Shown piece by piece: positions 38,438 through 51,698 of a stretch of DNA of 64,000 nt (within the stretch, counting starts at the first letter, position 1; each line of letters begins with the position of its first letter). The stretch lies in contig JANATG010000020.1 of NCBI GenBank assembly GCA_029449235.1, forward strand, positions 930,001 to 994,000, written 5' to 3'. The DNA is from Linnemannia schmuckeri. Lineage: Eukaryota; Mortierellomycota; Mortierellomycetes; Mortierellales; Mortierellaceae. The notes beneath the pieces are model-generated. The model did no database searches. It saw only the letters and a program-made list of their open reading frames with translations, and was not told where the DNA came from. Made by a program: the position numbers and the translations under genes.

Positions 38438-41400
38438 GTTGGTTGTTGTGTTGTTGGTGTTGGGTGTGTAAAGGGTGTTGTGTGAAAAGAAAGAGGAAGA
38501 GAGATGTAAAACAAAGGCTGTGGGAAAAAAGAAAGGAAGAGAGTGACCACAAGGCGCGCCTTTTATGCAAAAGAAAAAGGATTGTTCTTGTCGACGTAGT
38601 GATGAAGAGACAAGCCAAGCAAAGTGTAAGGCGAAAGGGTCCTCAGACGATGGCGTGACGTTCATTTTGTTCTAGAAGCCAAAAAGGCAGACTAGTGCTG
38701 TCAAATCAGCTTGGGCCGGTGCGGTGCGGTACATTTTCCTTTTCACTTTTTTTTGGACTTTTGATGCTCTCTCCACACCAAGATTACAATCGGCTGGCTT
38801 TTGTCGCATTGAGTTTATTCAATCCAGAAAACAAAAAAACAAAAAATAGAAACCCCTTGTCCCACCATGCTCATAGATATACACCATACCCTACTCACTA
38901 CCCAGTCTACTCCAAAACTCTGCTCCAGTCCACCGCCATTGCCCACCAGCTCACAAAACACACATCTATTTTCTCTCTTCTGCTCTTCTCATCTTTCCTC
39001 TTGCACCCTGGTAACTTTCCTTCAGTCTATCGCCTCAATTAATGGCCATAAACAACATCAACTGATCGTTGTCCTCCAGACATTCGATATGTATTCTTAC
39101 ACTCACATCAGCGGGAACGAAGATTACCCAGGGATAGGTGAGCGAGTGGCGGTGACAGACCAGGCTGTATTGTTGGAACGAATGCGAGCCAAGATAGATG
39201 TTGGTTTCTTTCTATTCTGTTCCTCCTGCTTCCATCCCATGTCCCATGTCATCCCATGTCCTTGTCCATGGGCATAATTGCCCCATCATTGCTGGATTCC
39301 CTAAATGAGTAAATAGAGCGAATAGGACGAATAGAGAGTGAGTGAGTTCCCCCATACTAAAATTAGGTTCACTTGATCACTATTAACCCGGGCTTGCCAC
39401 ACCATCACCTCGCTCAACGTCATTCGCTGTTGAAAATAAATTGGTTTCATCACTCCTTTACTTTTCTTTTTGCCAGTCCCGCCCCATAACCCCTACTTTC
39501 TCTCATATGGTCCCGGCACCATGATATCCTAGCATTAGGGGGGGGGGGGACTCGTAACAGGTTATTTGCTAATGCCAAGGACGATAGTGGTCAGATCAAC
39601 AACAATAAAAACAGTCCATACTGAAGGTCATGGAATTCCATAGAAACACAGTGATAAGATGACCTGTCTGCTTATCCCATCCTCCTTGTCCCCAATATCG
39701 CAACCCGCGACTGACTGGAAAAGCAGAAAATAGAAATAGTGAAAAGAGAAAGTGTGAAGAAAAAGCTCCATCTGGCTTTTGCCTGTCTGCCAGGCTGTAT
39801 GCGAATTTTGCATGGTCCTCATGCCCTGGGAAAATAATCTCCTTTTTTTGTATCTTTTTCTGATTCTCTTTTTGCCAAATATTGGGTAAAATTGGCTGTT
39901 CGCTTTATCAAAGAAATACAATCGCATACGAAAAGGACTTCAAGTCCATAGATGATAGGGTAATCACCAATAACTCCTCAGGATAGTAGAAAGGGTAGGC
40001 AGTGAGAAATGAGAGATGAGAAGAGAGGATGTAGGTACTGAACGAGAAGGAAGGAATAAAAAAGAAGGTGTGGGAAAATAACCGATGCGATTGTGAATGG
40101 ATGCTGTTTTGCACAAGCAAAGACATGGCGTTGTCAGCCGTTTGCCTACTCTTACTCTTTGGCACCCCCTCTTAGCACGCCTCGCCTGCCTGCATTGTTC
40201 TATCGCTTGTAATCTGTGCTGCTCTCTCCGTCGTAAACCCAGAAAAACAGCAATAACAAAATGTTGGATGAGAATAGATCATGCCGTAAATGTACCTTCT
40301 CCTGCGTGTGTATGTACTGCATTTGTGTATTTGAGTGCATCCTGCCCTGCCATGTTTGCATAAGGTAATCCGTCGCACAGTAGCATGCTGTTTGTTGATG
40401 TTGTGTCGTGAAGAAGGTAAAGGGGGCATCGAATCGAGTCGCGCCTTAACTTGGCTTTGCTTAGCCTTACTCCCTTTCCGTCCGTGTGCGATTTGTCATT
40501 GAGGGGTGTGTGTTGTCGGTCTCGACTTGTGTTTGCCCTCTGGTCAGTCCTGCCCTTTTCCTGACAGGGTCCAGTCCTGCGTCTCCTCGTCCTGCGCTTT
40601 CCTGCTCCTTGCCTTTTCTTTGATTATGCCTTTGCCATTGGTATCGCTTCTTTTTTTTTGCATTGATGCTCCTCGCTCTGGGATTTGCTTGTCGTATGTG
40701 TATGCCGACCCTAAAGCAAATGTAGAAAAGAAAAACGAATTCGTAAAAGGGGATTGGTCGAGACCAAGGGGAGAAAGGGGGACCCATGCGTTGTTTGTTC
40801 TTTGTCGTCTTTTTCATGTTAATCGCATCTTCACTGTTTTTTGTCGTTGGTTTCGTCTCGTTCCCTTTGTGTGGTGAGTGTACGTGTGAGAGAGGGTGTG
40901 TGGGTTGCTTTTTTATCGTAAGTATTGTGTGGTCTACGCTTGTCCCGTCGCTATCTCTTTCCCTTCCACCTTAGGTTAATTTCCTTTGCGATGATGATAC
41001 TGGTCTACTGTTTTGTTGTCATAGTTGCTGTTGATGATGATGTTGTTGTAGTTAAGTTCACACCATCGCTTATCCACTTCTCTCACCCATATAAGACAAC
41101 ACGACACTTGTATTGAGAAAAAACAAAAATTGAAATAAAAAGCGCGATGTGTTATCAACTGGCGGAGTGAGCGTTTTCATCCTCTTACTAGCCTCTCTCT
41201 TAATTGGCGCCGCTAACTGTTGACTATTGGCACCTTCTTTCTTTTTCTTCTCTCTTGTGTGTGGGTGTGTGTGTCTGTGTGTGTGTCTGTGAATCTCACA
41301 CACTACTCTTGAAAAGGAAAAGGGAAAAGGGAATTAACATGGGCAATTTGCGAACGCACCTCTCATATCATGCATGAATGGAAGAGCGAATGAATGCTAT

Positions 41401-42097
41401 CGGGCGTTGCACTCTGTCCCTCTCCTCCTCATTTGCCTCCTTTCCTTCCACCCTTCCATCCATTCATTGCTCTCTTCCTTATATGATGTGGTAAAGCAAA
41501 AAAGTAAAAAAAATGTTGGCCCAAACCCACCCACGCACCCCTGTTGTCAAGTCTCTCTACTCTGCCTCTTGGCAACTTTGACTTGACTGAGGTATTTTTT
41601 ACTTACCTGTGATCACTTGTTCGATGACTGCTCTCTATGTTCAGTCGAACAATCCCATCCTTGCGGTCTGTTCATCGTTTCAGTCACGATGCCTTTTTCT
41701 TTCATTCGTCCGTCCGTCCTTGACTTGCGATCCGAGTCCTTGTATCCTGCTCCTCACCCCCTCCGCGGGGTGGATGAACAAGGCCAATCAATACTCCCAC
41801 GCGCCCTTTGGAATCTTTCTACTTTTGCATCCACTTGTCATATTGAAACATTTCATTCAAACACATCGAGGCAAACAAGAGATGTTTTCTGTGGTTTTTT
41901 ATTTACACAATAAAGTGCAGCGCTAATGGTACAAGGAGATCAGGAAAGAAAATCCTCTACCAAACTTCAGATGGAGGAAACACCTGAATCGCGACTCTTT
42001 TTTTTTGGAGGATGTTCAAACTGTCAATTTTTTTGTAGATGAAATGAGGGGTTATATACAGTGGTACTGAAGAGGGGTATTGAAAAAATAAAACGGC
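38438..42097. other. 3.6-kb spacer between two C2 genes
   Basis: No coding series with splice support was found on either strand. There is a G run at 39540-39550 and GTGTGT microsatellites near 41255-41295. The first 150 bp are the promoter side of the left C2 gene. Confidence 0.5.
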
Positions 42098-42727
42098 TTA
42101 GTACTCGCGGTTCTCAGCCTTGGCCTGCTCTTGCTGGTCGCGGGCGACCTTGCTGGCATCCTTATGGGAATCGTGGAGAGCCTTGGCACCGAGGATGGCA
42201 CCGGCGAGGAGAGCGGCAGTTCCGGCATCACCGGCCTTCTCCTTGCGGCTCAAGCTGTTGATGCGGGCCTGCTGGGCAGAGTCGAGCTTGACGAGACCGC
42301 GGATCTCAGACTGGGGGTGAGCACCCTCGGTCTGGCCGGGGTTGATGACAACGATGGAGAGGAGGATCTCGCCCCTCTGCTTGCCCTTGACGGTGTGGAG
42401 GTCGAAGCGGCCACGAAGAGCGTGTCCCGGGGCGGCGAGGACCTGGTGGAGGGGGATGGCGGTGAAGGCAATGGGCTCATCGAAACCGGTCTCCTCATCG
42501 AGAATCTCAAGGTAGAGGGTCTCGTGCTCCTGGGGGTTGTAGTCGGTGAGCTCCAAAGTCTTGTTCCAGGCGGCCTCCTTACCGGCGTTCTTGAGGGTCT
42601 GGGTCTTGGCGGTGTGCTTGCCATCGAGGCCGAAGGAGATGCGAGCATAGGGGTCGTTCTTGCCGAAGCGCTCGACGTCCTCGAGGTGGTCGGCCTGGTG
42701 AACGGTAACCTTGAGAGTGTGGGTCAT
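42098..42727 (-). CDS. C2-domain protein, short form
   Basis: A single-exon gene of 209 residues. The N-terminal 130 residues form a C2 domain: TLKVTVHQADHLEDVERFGK, NDPYARISFG, AAWNKTLELTDYNPQEH, YLEILDEETGFDEPIAFTAI. It then has INPGQTEGAHPQSEIRGLV and the module RINSLSRKEKAGDAGTAALL shared with 37355-38437 and with the pseudogene at 14800-15332. The tail is a charged helix (KVARDQQEQAKAENREY). It is likely cytosolic and could contact membranes. The Asp-rich calcium loops are only partly kept, so calcium dependence is uncertain. The Ala/Gly hydrophobic stretch after the module (LLAGAILGAKAL) might insert in a bilayer or mediate packing. Confidence 0.85.
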   Translation of the reverse strand: MTHTLKVTVHQADHLEDVERFGKNDPYARISFGLDGKHTAKTQTLKNAGKEAAWNKTLELTDYNPQEHETLYLEILDEETGFDEPIAFTAIPLHQVLAAPGHALRGRFDLHTVKGKQRGEILLSIVVINPGQTEGAHPQSEIRGLVKLDSAQQARINSLSRKEKAGDAGTAALLAGAILGAKALHDSHKDASKVARDQQEQAKAENREY

Positions 42728-45661
42728 GTTTGGTTATAAGTGTGTTTGGGTTGGGAAAGTTGGGAGTAGTTGTTGTGGGTGTTAGTGGTGATGAAAATGG
42801 GAAATACGCGATGGGAGGGAGGTATTTATACAAAAATTTCAACCCATCATTAGTCGTTGATAACTAAAAACGCGACGACACAAGCTAAAAAACAGTAGAG
42901 GGCAATCACGATTGGTTGCGTTGTACGAGTCGAGGCCTGGGAACAAGGAAAGGAAAAGGATGAGGGTATGGACTAAAGGACATGATGTGATGAGAATAGA
43001 AACAGTGTCCCCGTACATAGCAAATATAATACAATAGAATAAACTCCCTCCCTCCCCTGTCGTCGTCTCGCTTCATTCTTTTTTTTGCGCCCCACACAAC
43101 AACAAAGGGTGTTTGTTTGTGTGTATATATCTGTTCAAGAGGGTCCCAATTCTTAGCCAATTGACAAGGAGACAATTCTTGGACCTTTGGGGGAAATGGA
43201 ATATAAACCAGTTGGAACGTGTCATGGTTAATATGTCATTGAATAAAAACCAGCGCTCGAAATAAATTATGACAAGTGCTCTCAACAATCAAACAAGAAA
43301 AGCGCGTCAGCGCACCCATCCTCAAAGATAACTTGCTCGCCTTCGGTTTGTTCAATTGCATCAACAAAAGAAGGCCACACATTGGTTGAACCCTTTCCCT
43401 TCCCTTTCCTTTCTCCCAACGATGAACTTTCTCGAAGCAAAAAAGCAATGGGCAAAGGGCAAAGCAGAGAGCAGGGAGCAAAACAAGCCCAGGCCAGGCT
43501 GTCTCATTTTTAGTACAATTGCCCTGGTACCAAAACTTATCATGGACTAATAAAGTGACCGGATAACGTTCAGCCTTGCATTCTGGAGTATTGTAATAAC
43601 GGGAATTTCTATTCTATTTCCTCTTTCCAATCCGTGTACGTGCCTTTATCGACTTGCTAAGCCTGTAGCCCAGAGAAGGGCACATCTTTTGCATGAATTT
43701 TAGAGCCTTCATTATTTTTTATTTTTTTTATTTGACCCTCAGCTACAGCTATGCCTTCACCGCTGGTGCATGCACAGTTGCTTGGACCCGTATGGACACG
43801 TATTCTTCCTTCCTTCTATCTCGTTCTCACACACTTGTTTGTTTGTTTTTCTTCTCTTCCCTACCATGATATCAATTGGCCATCTTTTTTTCCGATGGGG
43901 ACATACATGGTACTGTACAGTACATTATCCATGCCCTATATTTGTTTATCTGCATTTGGCCTGTATGCCATATACCTAGTACAAATTCAATCATGAGGGA
44001 ACATAAATAAAAAAGTAAGGGCACAAGTCCAAAGCAAATCTACGTAAGCATAGAAACGTCCCTCGTCTTTCCCTACCCCTTCTCCTCGGGAGAATGCTAT
44101 TTCTGGGGATTTCGATATTTATTTATTTTTCTTTTCGCTCTAATGTTTTCTAGGACGAGGACGAACAAGAAAAAAGATTAGTCCCATGATGTGAAAAAGG
44201 AGGGGACCCATCAACCATTGGTACGTTGATGGTCGTCGCAATCAAAATTGCATGTTCCATAGTGTACATTTTGCTTTCGCTTTCTGTTATCCTATTTGCT
44301 TATCACCACGGTACTATCCTAGATCCCATTCAACTTTGGACCTTGGACCTTGGATGAACGGTTGACAAAGGGGAAAAGGGAGGAGGAAAGGGACTTATGA
44401 TGGAAGAGGAAAAGACAAAGTTGACAGAAACACAAGGAAACAGGGGATCCTTTCACCATTGGTACACTCATAAGAGGGGCATTCTATCTTTATTGCCTTC
44501 CACTTTTCTAGCTTATTTTGCCTTCAAGATACCTCTGGGACCTAGACAAAGGGCACTTATGATATAAAAAAGAAGGACCCCGTCCCCTGCCATTGGTGGG
44601 TACTTTCACGTCACGCAAGAGTACCTTCGTCTTTCGTCTTTTGTTCACTTCATGATGAAAATAACGGCTTGCTTACTCCTACGAAACGAGGCAAAAAGGT
44701 ACATACATGTGCCCTTGTCCTTCTGGAAAGAACAAAATGTTAGAAAAAAAAAAAGAGAAACGGCGTGCATGCAAATGCTTGAAGGAGTAAGCATAGTGGG
44801 CAAGGCAGGGTAAAGAACGAGAACAAGGGCAGACATATGCTTCATAGAGCAATTGTGCACAAGGAAGGCGAAATCGACCCACCATTTCTTTCACTTTTCC
44901 TTTCTTTTTCACGCATTTTCTTGCTCATTTTGCACATCCACATGTGTCAAAAAAGAAAGCGGGCGAGAACAAAAAAAAAAAAATGCGATTTGGTCCCAAA
45001 ACATGCAAGAACAGACGAAAATCACACATTGGCAATGCCGTGAGAACGAAATGGTGGTTTAAGCAAGGAAAAAAGAAAGCAAAGGCGCGAGACAAGAAAA
45101 GCGTGTGAGAGACAAGAAAGGCGTGTGCGAGACAAGGAACAGCGGAAAATGGGGTGAGGTACGGAAAGCGCCAAGCCAGACACATCAAACAGACCAAGAA
45201 GATCAAGGGCAAGGAAGAAGGTAAGTAGGCAAGAAGAATGCAATTTCTTCTCCCCCAATGGTTGCTCGACTTGAGTGCTCGTTCCTCCTCTCTCGCCTCT
45301 ACCTCTTTCGTCCAAATACCCTGGTCAAAAAACAAAAAACAAAAAATCTAGAAAGTATACAGCTCCCTGGATGAGGTGGTTTTATTGGGCTATGGAGCGC
45401 CTCACGTACAAAGACGACGAAGGGACCCAGGCTGAAAAAAATACGCCCAACAATGTTTTATTTTGCATGATGTAAAATAGTACCCATGCTGACCCATTTG
45501 CTGTTATTAAGAGAGCAGAGGCACCATCGTCAATGCTAGAAAACATAATCGAACTCATGGAGCAATAAAAAGTAATGGGGTAAACTGAACAGCTATTGTT
45601 ATTTTTGGGATGGAATATTCTGTCTTATTCTACCCATCCTTCTTCACTCAGCCTCTTCTCT
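42728..45661. other. 2.9-kb spacer with repeated CCATTGG blocks
   Basis: No gene is supported. Three related blocks containing CCATTGGT occur at about 44216, 44457 and 44590, two of them near an ACTTATGAT word. Their role is unknown. Confidence 0.45.
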
Positions 45662-47805
45662 CTACTTCTTTTCCTCAGCTGCTGCTTGAGCTTCAGCTCC
45701 TGCTCCAACATCAGCTCCTCCTTCTGGTGTCGTCGCCTTCTTCTTGGGCAACAACCCCAACTCGCCCTTGCGCGCATAAACAACTCGGTCCAAAAGCGTC
45801 TTGCCACGGAAATCCCCCAAAAGAGTCTCCGGCGCCGCAAACGCATTCGTGACATACGAGAACCCAATCCCCAACTCCTCAATCCACATAATCATCGATC
45901 CTCCAGCTCCAGCCCAACCCTGGACTTCGACGCCCTTCAGGGGACCCTCACCATAAAAGTCGCGGGTCTTGACCCAGCCTCCGACGGAGAGGGGAAAGGT
46001 CTCGCCGGTGACTTCGCATACGGCGGTGCCGTGGAGGGTTGTTGCTTGGGTGTAGACGGCAGGGGAGATGAGGTCGGGTTCTCCGGGTCTTGTGGCACCG
46101 CCCTTGTTAGCCATCATTGACATCAATCTGGCAAGCTATTTTGTTATTTTTCATGTGGGTGCGCGGAAGGGAAGCAGCAGGAGTAGAAAACATGGATATG
46201 GGACATGCGAAAAGTAGGTGTGGGAAAAAAAAGGGTAGGAAATCGGTTAAACAATTTGAGCGCGACGACACGACGACACAACATGCTGGATTACATATGA
46301 CATTTGCATTAGATCGGCATAGAACATAAGAGCCCTGACTGACAACGGGGATTTTAACAGGATCAGAGGATGGACAACATTAGGATACAGGAGCAGGAAA
46401 AGAAGAGCAGGAAACAGGAAACAGGAAGGACAGGAAGAGCATCAAACTCAGCCCGCACACCTTCCTTCTCGTATATGCAGCAATGTCAAAGCCATGCCGA
46501 AACCATTTGAACCATGCCACACCATGTCATGTTATGGTGACACGTATCCCAATTTCGACAATAAATGACACGAAAAACAAAAAAAATCCTCAGCCGCACC
46601 ATCACCGACTCTGAACTGGGAAGGAAGCGTGGGAGGGAAATTCAAAAGAAGAGAAGGAAGGAGAGCAATTGGGGGAACACAAGAAAACAAACGCTTACAG
46701 AGTGGGCGTTGGTCTTGAGGGAGAAGCTGGTGCCTTCATACACATGGGCTTCTGGCGTGCGGAAGAGATGGGGCCAGGGAGCAAACTTGGGCATAAGAGC
46801 TTTAGCAGTAAGGGACTTGCTCTCAAACGACTTCTTGACAATTCGATGCAAAGGGAGCAAATGCGGGTAACCAAAGACCTTACTGTTCAGGACCGCCTGT
46901 GGCAAGACAAGACGACCGAAGAGTCGCAGGAGAGGGTAGTCATGCATGGGCGACAGACGGTCCTCCCAGTCAGATTCCTTGGGCAGCTTGGCATAGTACA
47001 ACTCCAAGTCCTCATAGTCGGTCATCAAGTCTTGTTGTGCAATCTGCCCAATCGTGCGGCCCTTGTGGTCAACTCGCTTGACAATCTCGTTCAGGAACCA
47101 GCCACGCGTGATTCCATGGTAGGCACGAGTCGGCTTGCCACCAAACGCATGAGGCTGCCTCGCCAAGCGCTCCGAAAACTTTTCCTCATCCCCCTGTGAA
47201 GCCCATGAGAGCACATCGAGCTTGTCCTCATCATCCAATGCCGGCACGCCCGATTCGTGAACCATCAGATCTCTCAACCGGACATTCTCCTTGCCATTCT
47301 GCCCAAACTCAGGCCAGTACTCGACAATCTTGGCCTCATAGTCCAGTTTGCCTTGGTCGACCAGACGGGCAATAATAATTCCTTCGACAGCCTTGCCGGA
47401 GGAGTAGACCTGTTGGAGAGTCGTGTTGTCGTAGGCCTTCGTCCGGGCAAGGTCCTTGAATCCAGTATAAACGTCAATCACGGCTTGTCCGTCGACAAAG
47501 ACTGCAAGAGACCCGCCCAGATCCTCCGCTTGAGCGATCAGGTTGGTATAGTAGCCCAGAACTTGGCCATAGTATTCGGGCCGCTCAAGAACGCCAGTGA
47601 TGTGGTTGGTCGCCATGGGGCAGTGGAGGCCGAAACCAGTGCAGGAGGCGGGCTGGAAGGGTCCGCGGCTGGAGTACATATAGAAGCCATAGACGATCGC
47701 GGGAATGAGACGGACGAAATATTGGGCGGGGGTCAAATTGAGGAAGGCGTACTTTCTCCATCTCGCAGGAGCAGGGGCAGGGGTGGCTCCTTTGCTGTCT
47801 GTCAT
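45662..47805 (-). CDS. Beta-lactamase-family serine hydrolase
   Basis: Two exons (47805-46699, 46135-45662) give 526 residues. The class C beta-lactamase/EstB fold is indicated by Ser135-Ser-Gly-Lys138 (the SxxK motif) in LQQVYSSGKAVEG, then LVDQGKLDYEAKIVEYWPEF and LMVHESGVPALDD. Tyr229 in AYHGITRGW is the second motif, and VQGWAGAGGSMIMW is the third-motif region. Splicing joins KTNAHS to LARLMSMMANKGG, a conserved stretch. Residues 30-47 are hydrophobic and may anchor the protein in a membrane. Family members hydrolyse esters or peptides and few are true lactamases; the substrate is unknown. The C-terminus is an Ala/Glu/Lys tail. Confidence 0.88.
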
Positions 47806-48536
47806 TTATGTCTTTGTGTTGTTGTTATTGTTGAAGGGATGGGCGGAAGGATAAGGTGAAGAAAAGGAAGAAGAAAAAGAAGGAAAGAAGAAAGCAGATA
47901 AATACAAAAAAAGAAAAGAAAAATAAGAACAGCAAAGAGCGGGTGTCAGAGAATAGCAAATGAGTAAACTTGGTGTGCTTTGCTGGGAGCTGGAAGCGAA
48001 CTCCGAGAGAACGATCGAGCCGATCTAATTGGTCAACCAGCCGTTTGAGTTCGCCTCTTGCTATCGCCTTCTTTGGGTGGCTACCCCTTGTTCTTGCTTC
48101 TGAAAGTAGGCCAATGGTGCCGCTGCTCTTGTCTTGTAACCATCGCGTGTGGGAATGGCGCTTGCATCTACTTTTTTTTCTTCTTTTTTGTTCTTCTATA
48201 AGTGTCTTTTTTCACTCCTGCTTTCACGCTGCCCTTTTTTTTACTTCTTCCACCTCCATTTTTTCTACGACGTGTATTCCTATGGGCAAAATCGTGGCAG
48301 ACTGTTCTAGCAGCGTTAGCAAAAAAAAGGGGGATCGGTCCAAACCAAAGGCAATCGTTTAATGATCAACAACTCTGTTAGTCTCAAAAGAGACGCCACC
48401 AACTTAACGTTCAGCCTTGCCCTCATCTTGCTTACCCATCTTCCCTTTCAACGACCTCTGTAAAAAACTTCATTCCACGATATAACATTGGTATCATTTT
48501 TCTTTAATCGGCTTTGCTATAATACGAAGTGAAAAT
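47806..48536. other. Spacer, nothing recognised
   Basis: AG-rich leader of the hydrolase gene, then CT-rich sequence. No gene is seen. Confidence 0.45.
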
Positions 48537-49638
48537 TCAAGACCTGGTATCTTTGTTGTTGGGCTCGACTTTGACTTTGATATTGCCAATGGCAGTCTTG
48601 ACAACAAGTCTGGGGAGAGCAGAAATGGGCTCTTTACCATCCTCCGAGACCCAGCCTTCGTCCTTTCCATCTGGGTTGGTGGGGGTCATCTTCCTGTCGC
48701 CCACGGGGACAGTGAAGGATGACGATCCAACCCTGCTCCTCAATTCGAAATGTCCATGGAAATGGTTCCTCTATTTAAATACCACAATGAAAAAAAGTAA
48801 GAGGAGGTAGGTTAGAGCGTAATTTTCTTTTTTTCTTTTCTTACTTCAAAAATAATTCACCGACAAAAAAGGGACTTACAAGAGTGACGCTGACGGGTCC
48901 ATTGACAGCATTCACCTGCACATCCAGATTCTCAGGAGACCATTCACCTCCACCTCCCAAGGTCATCGGCTCTGCCCGTGGTGCCGCAGAATTAATCGTC
49001 AACCCAATGCCTCCATTGGCCATATCGACCTTGACAGCTCCTGCAGTCGTCAAATCTGCCAACACCTGTCCATTGACAATCTCCACGTGCGTCTTCTTGA
49101 CCACGACCAGGTTGCTAACTTCCACGTCTCCATTCACAATCTTGACCCCCAAAGCATCCAGATGGTAACCCTCAACCCCACTCGATGCAAACTTGACCGA
49201 GATTTGACCTGAGATGGTGCTCAAACTCAGTGCTCCTAAATCCCGGAGGGACGTAGTCGTAGCAACATCACTCTCACATCGAGAAGCAGAAACAAAAGAA
49301 GAGGAGGAGGGCGAGGAGGCGCGAGGGTAGGTGATCTGAACATCAGCGCGAAGACATCCACCATGATTCGTAATTTTTTCCTTTTCCTTTTCGCTGAGTG
49401 AATCCTTGAGGTGGACGCGTGAGACGGTGGTGCCGTTGACGTTTTCGAGGGTATGGACGATTTGGTTGAGCGATTTGGTTGAGTATGCCTTTTTGATGAC
49501 CACGATCCTGATCCCCTTTTCGTCCCATGAGTCTGATTCGTTCACTACAATGTTTCCCGTCTAAAATGCGCGAGGAGATAGAAGTGTGTATGTGTGTATT
49601 AGTTCTTGCGCACAGTTACTCTCTCCTTTCGCCCTGGC

Positions 49639-49682
<44 letters not shown>

Positions 49683-51142
49683 TGCTGGTTATGCTTGCCA
49701 AAAAGCACTCCTGGCTTGTTTAAAAAGTAACTTACAACTTCTTCGATGGCCTTGTACTCAAAGCTCAATCCGGACACCAGGGGAACATATATCGTGTCGA
49801 CACTAATGTTATCCCCTTCCGAGCACGAGTAATCCGGGAAGGCCTATCTCAAAAGAACATATATCATTTTGATTACTATTAGTATCCTCCCTGGATACTC
49901 TTGTTCAGCAAAAGTAACAACATAATCAATCGGACTACTACTACTACTACTACTACTACTACGGTGACTTACGAAGGACTTGATGAGGTACCAGCAGTAC
50001 AGGATAATGAACAGGATGGTGAGGCAGCAGCATGAACAACAGTTTCCTGACTTTTTCTTCTTCCCTATCAAGCCATTGCATTACCAGCAGCAACAACCAT
50101 ACAAAATAAAGATGTGAGAATTTTCGAAAGTGTCTGGGCGTTCCTTGAAGGGAGGGAGAAGTAATTAATCATTTCCTGTTTAGGTACTCATTTCGGACTA
50201 ACGCCGCACTTTTTTTCCTCGTTGTTCTTGGCTTCTGTCATCTGTTCTTATTCACGTCTGCCTCACCATGGGAGAAAAAAGAGCTGAGAGAAAGTTGGAT
50301 GGGGTCTATTCCTCTACGAAGTAGGTGAAGGACTTACTTCGTGTATGAGGTGTCCTCCTGTGAGTATGATGGTCATCACTCGAACTATCACTATCACTGC
50401 TATCAGTTCCCCTCCTTCCACGTCCATGAGGTGCTCTAGGGACAAGAGGGGCAGTAACAACCGGCCGATATGGTTGCCCATTGTTGTCATAGTAGTATCC
50501 TTGTGGAGGGGGTGGGGGGACGTTATTGTTGTTGGAAGTCGCGCCATAGTTAGTCGAAGGTCCTGCTCCTCCATAATACGGCTGTTGATGTTGCGGAGGG
50601 GGAGGAGGGGGAGAGAAGTATGGCGCCTGTTGTTGTTGCTGATAATGAGGTGAATTAGGATCCAATCCTCCTGTTGGTAGTGGTGCGCCTGATGGTGGGG
50701 CGTAGCTATAAGGGTTGTGCTGTGGCGCGTTGGGACCTTGTGGAGGGGCAGAGGGCGGAGGAAGGAACGTCTGTGGGTTCCTGCTGCCCACTGCCTCTAA
50801 AGGAGACGGAGCCGCACTGTAGGATGGTGGGACATCCGTCGGGACTGCAGCAAGGACAACGCCCCATTCGCGTCAGAGTGAAAAAGTGATAAAAGACACA
50901 TAGACGACCGTTAGTTTATGTTCTAATTGATCAATCATTCACCGAGACTGATACACTCTCATCCTATCAGACATCAGAGCAGAGGTGTGCGAAGGGCGAA
51001 GTCCGAGGCGAGTTACTAGAAGCGTACTGGGGAAATAAGGGTCATAAGGGGCCGAGGGGCCAGCAGGGGAGGCGAAGGGTGCCTGGTTGCCGAACGTTGC
51101 CTGCTCGTTCACGGGCGCCGACTTTCTGTCGTTGAAGCTCAT
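48537..51142 (-). CDS. Type II membrane protein with adhesin-like repeat ectodomain
   Basis: Six exons (51142-51028, 50844-50338, 50064-49973, 49843-49736, 49560-48880, 48770-48537) join in frame to 578 residues. The N-terminal 200 residues are Pro/Gln/Tyr-rich and disordered (PPPPPPQHQQPYYGG), ending in a Ser/Asp cluster. A basic Lys run and a Cys-rich transmembrane segment follow (CCSCCCLTILFIILYCWYLI). The ectodomain shows strand repeats of the DUF4097 adhesin type: ISGQISVKFA, VKIVNGDVEVSNL, VEIVNGQVLADL, VDMANGGIGLTI, VNAVNGPVSVTL, AIGNIKVKVE. Positive charge before the segment suggests the N-terminus is cytosolic. The intron between exons 4 and 5 holds an A41 run. Function is unknown; palmitoylation at the Cys cluster is possible. 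Confidence 0.8.
49640..49680 (+). repeat. Run of 41 A in an intron
   Basis: An uninterrupted A41 (T41 on the sense strand) lies in the 175-bp intron between exons 4 and 5 of the membrane protein gene. On the sense strand it gives a very long T tract, not next to the acceptor. Confidence 0.9.
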
Positions 51143-51698
51143 GAAAGAGAAAAAAGAAGGGGCGATGGAGGGAGAGGGGAGAGGAATGAGTGAATGAAAA
51201 AAGAAGAGAGAATCAGAAAAAAAAATAGACCACTCAGACAAAAAAGTAAGGTTGCCAAGAACGAAAAGGCCTGCAGAGAACAGACAGGAAAGGAAAAGGG
51301 AGGGAGAAGTGGTGTGGCTGGTGGCCAAGAACACAAACAACGCATTGCAAGAAAAACATATAAAGACAGAGGAACTTGGGTGGCCGTGCAGAGCGGGAAC
51401 AAACGCCGCTTTTTTATATATATCTCACATATACGCAGTCAATATACATAATAAATGTCGAGTGGCTCGAGGTTAATGTCATAAAACGCTTTTATGCCAG
51501 TTTATTGTTATTGCTTTTCTTGTTTGATGTTTTGCCATCCATTCACAACGAAGGGGGCACAACAATGCAAATTACAGAGGGGTTTAGTAAGTGTACAGAA
51601 AGAGGGGAGAAGGAAAAGAAAGATAAGAGAGAAAACGGTCTGCCAAGGGTATGTATTGTGAGGCCAACTGCCTGACTCGATATGGAATACCAGCTAGA
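51143..51698. other. Spacer, nothing recognised
   Basis: Leader of the membrane protein gene and 3' side of the next secreted gene. No coding signal. Confidence 0.45.

Noticed and set aside
37574..38485. 303-codon Leu/Val-rich open frame on the plus strand
   Set aside because: Antisense shadow of the C2 and chitin-binding-like gene; its composition is the mirror of Gln/Lys/Glu codons.
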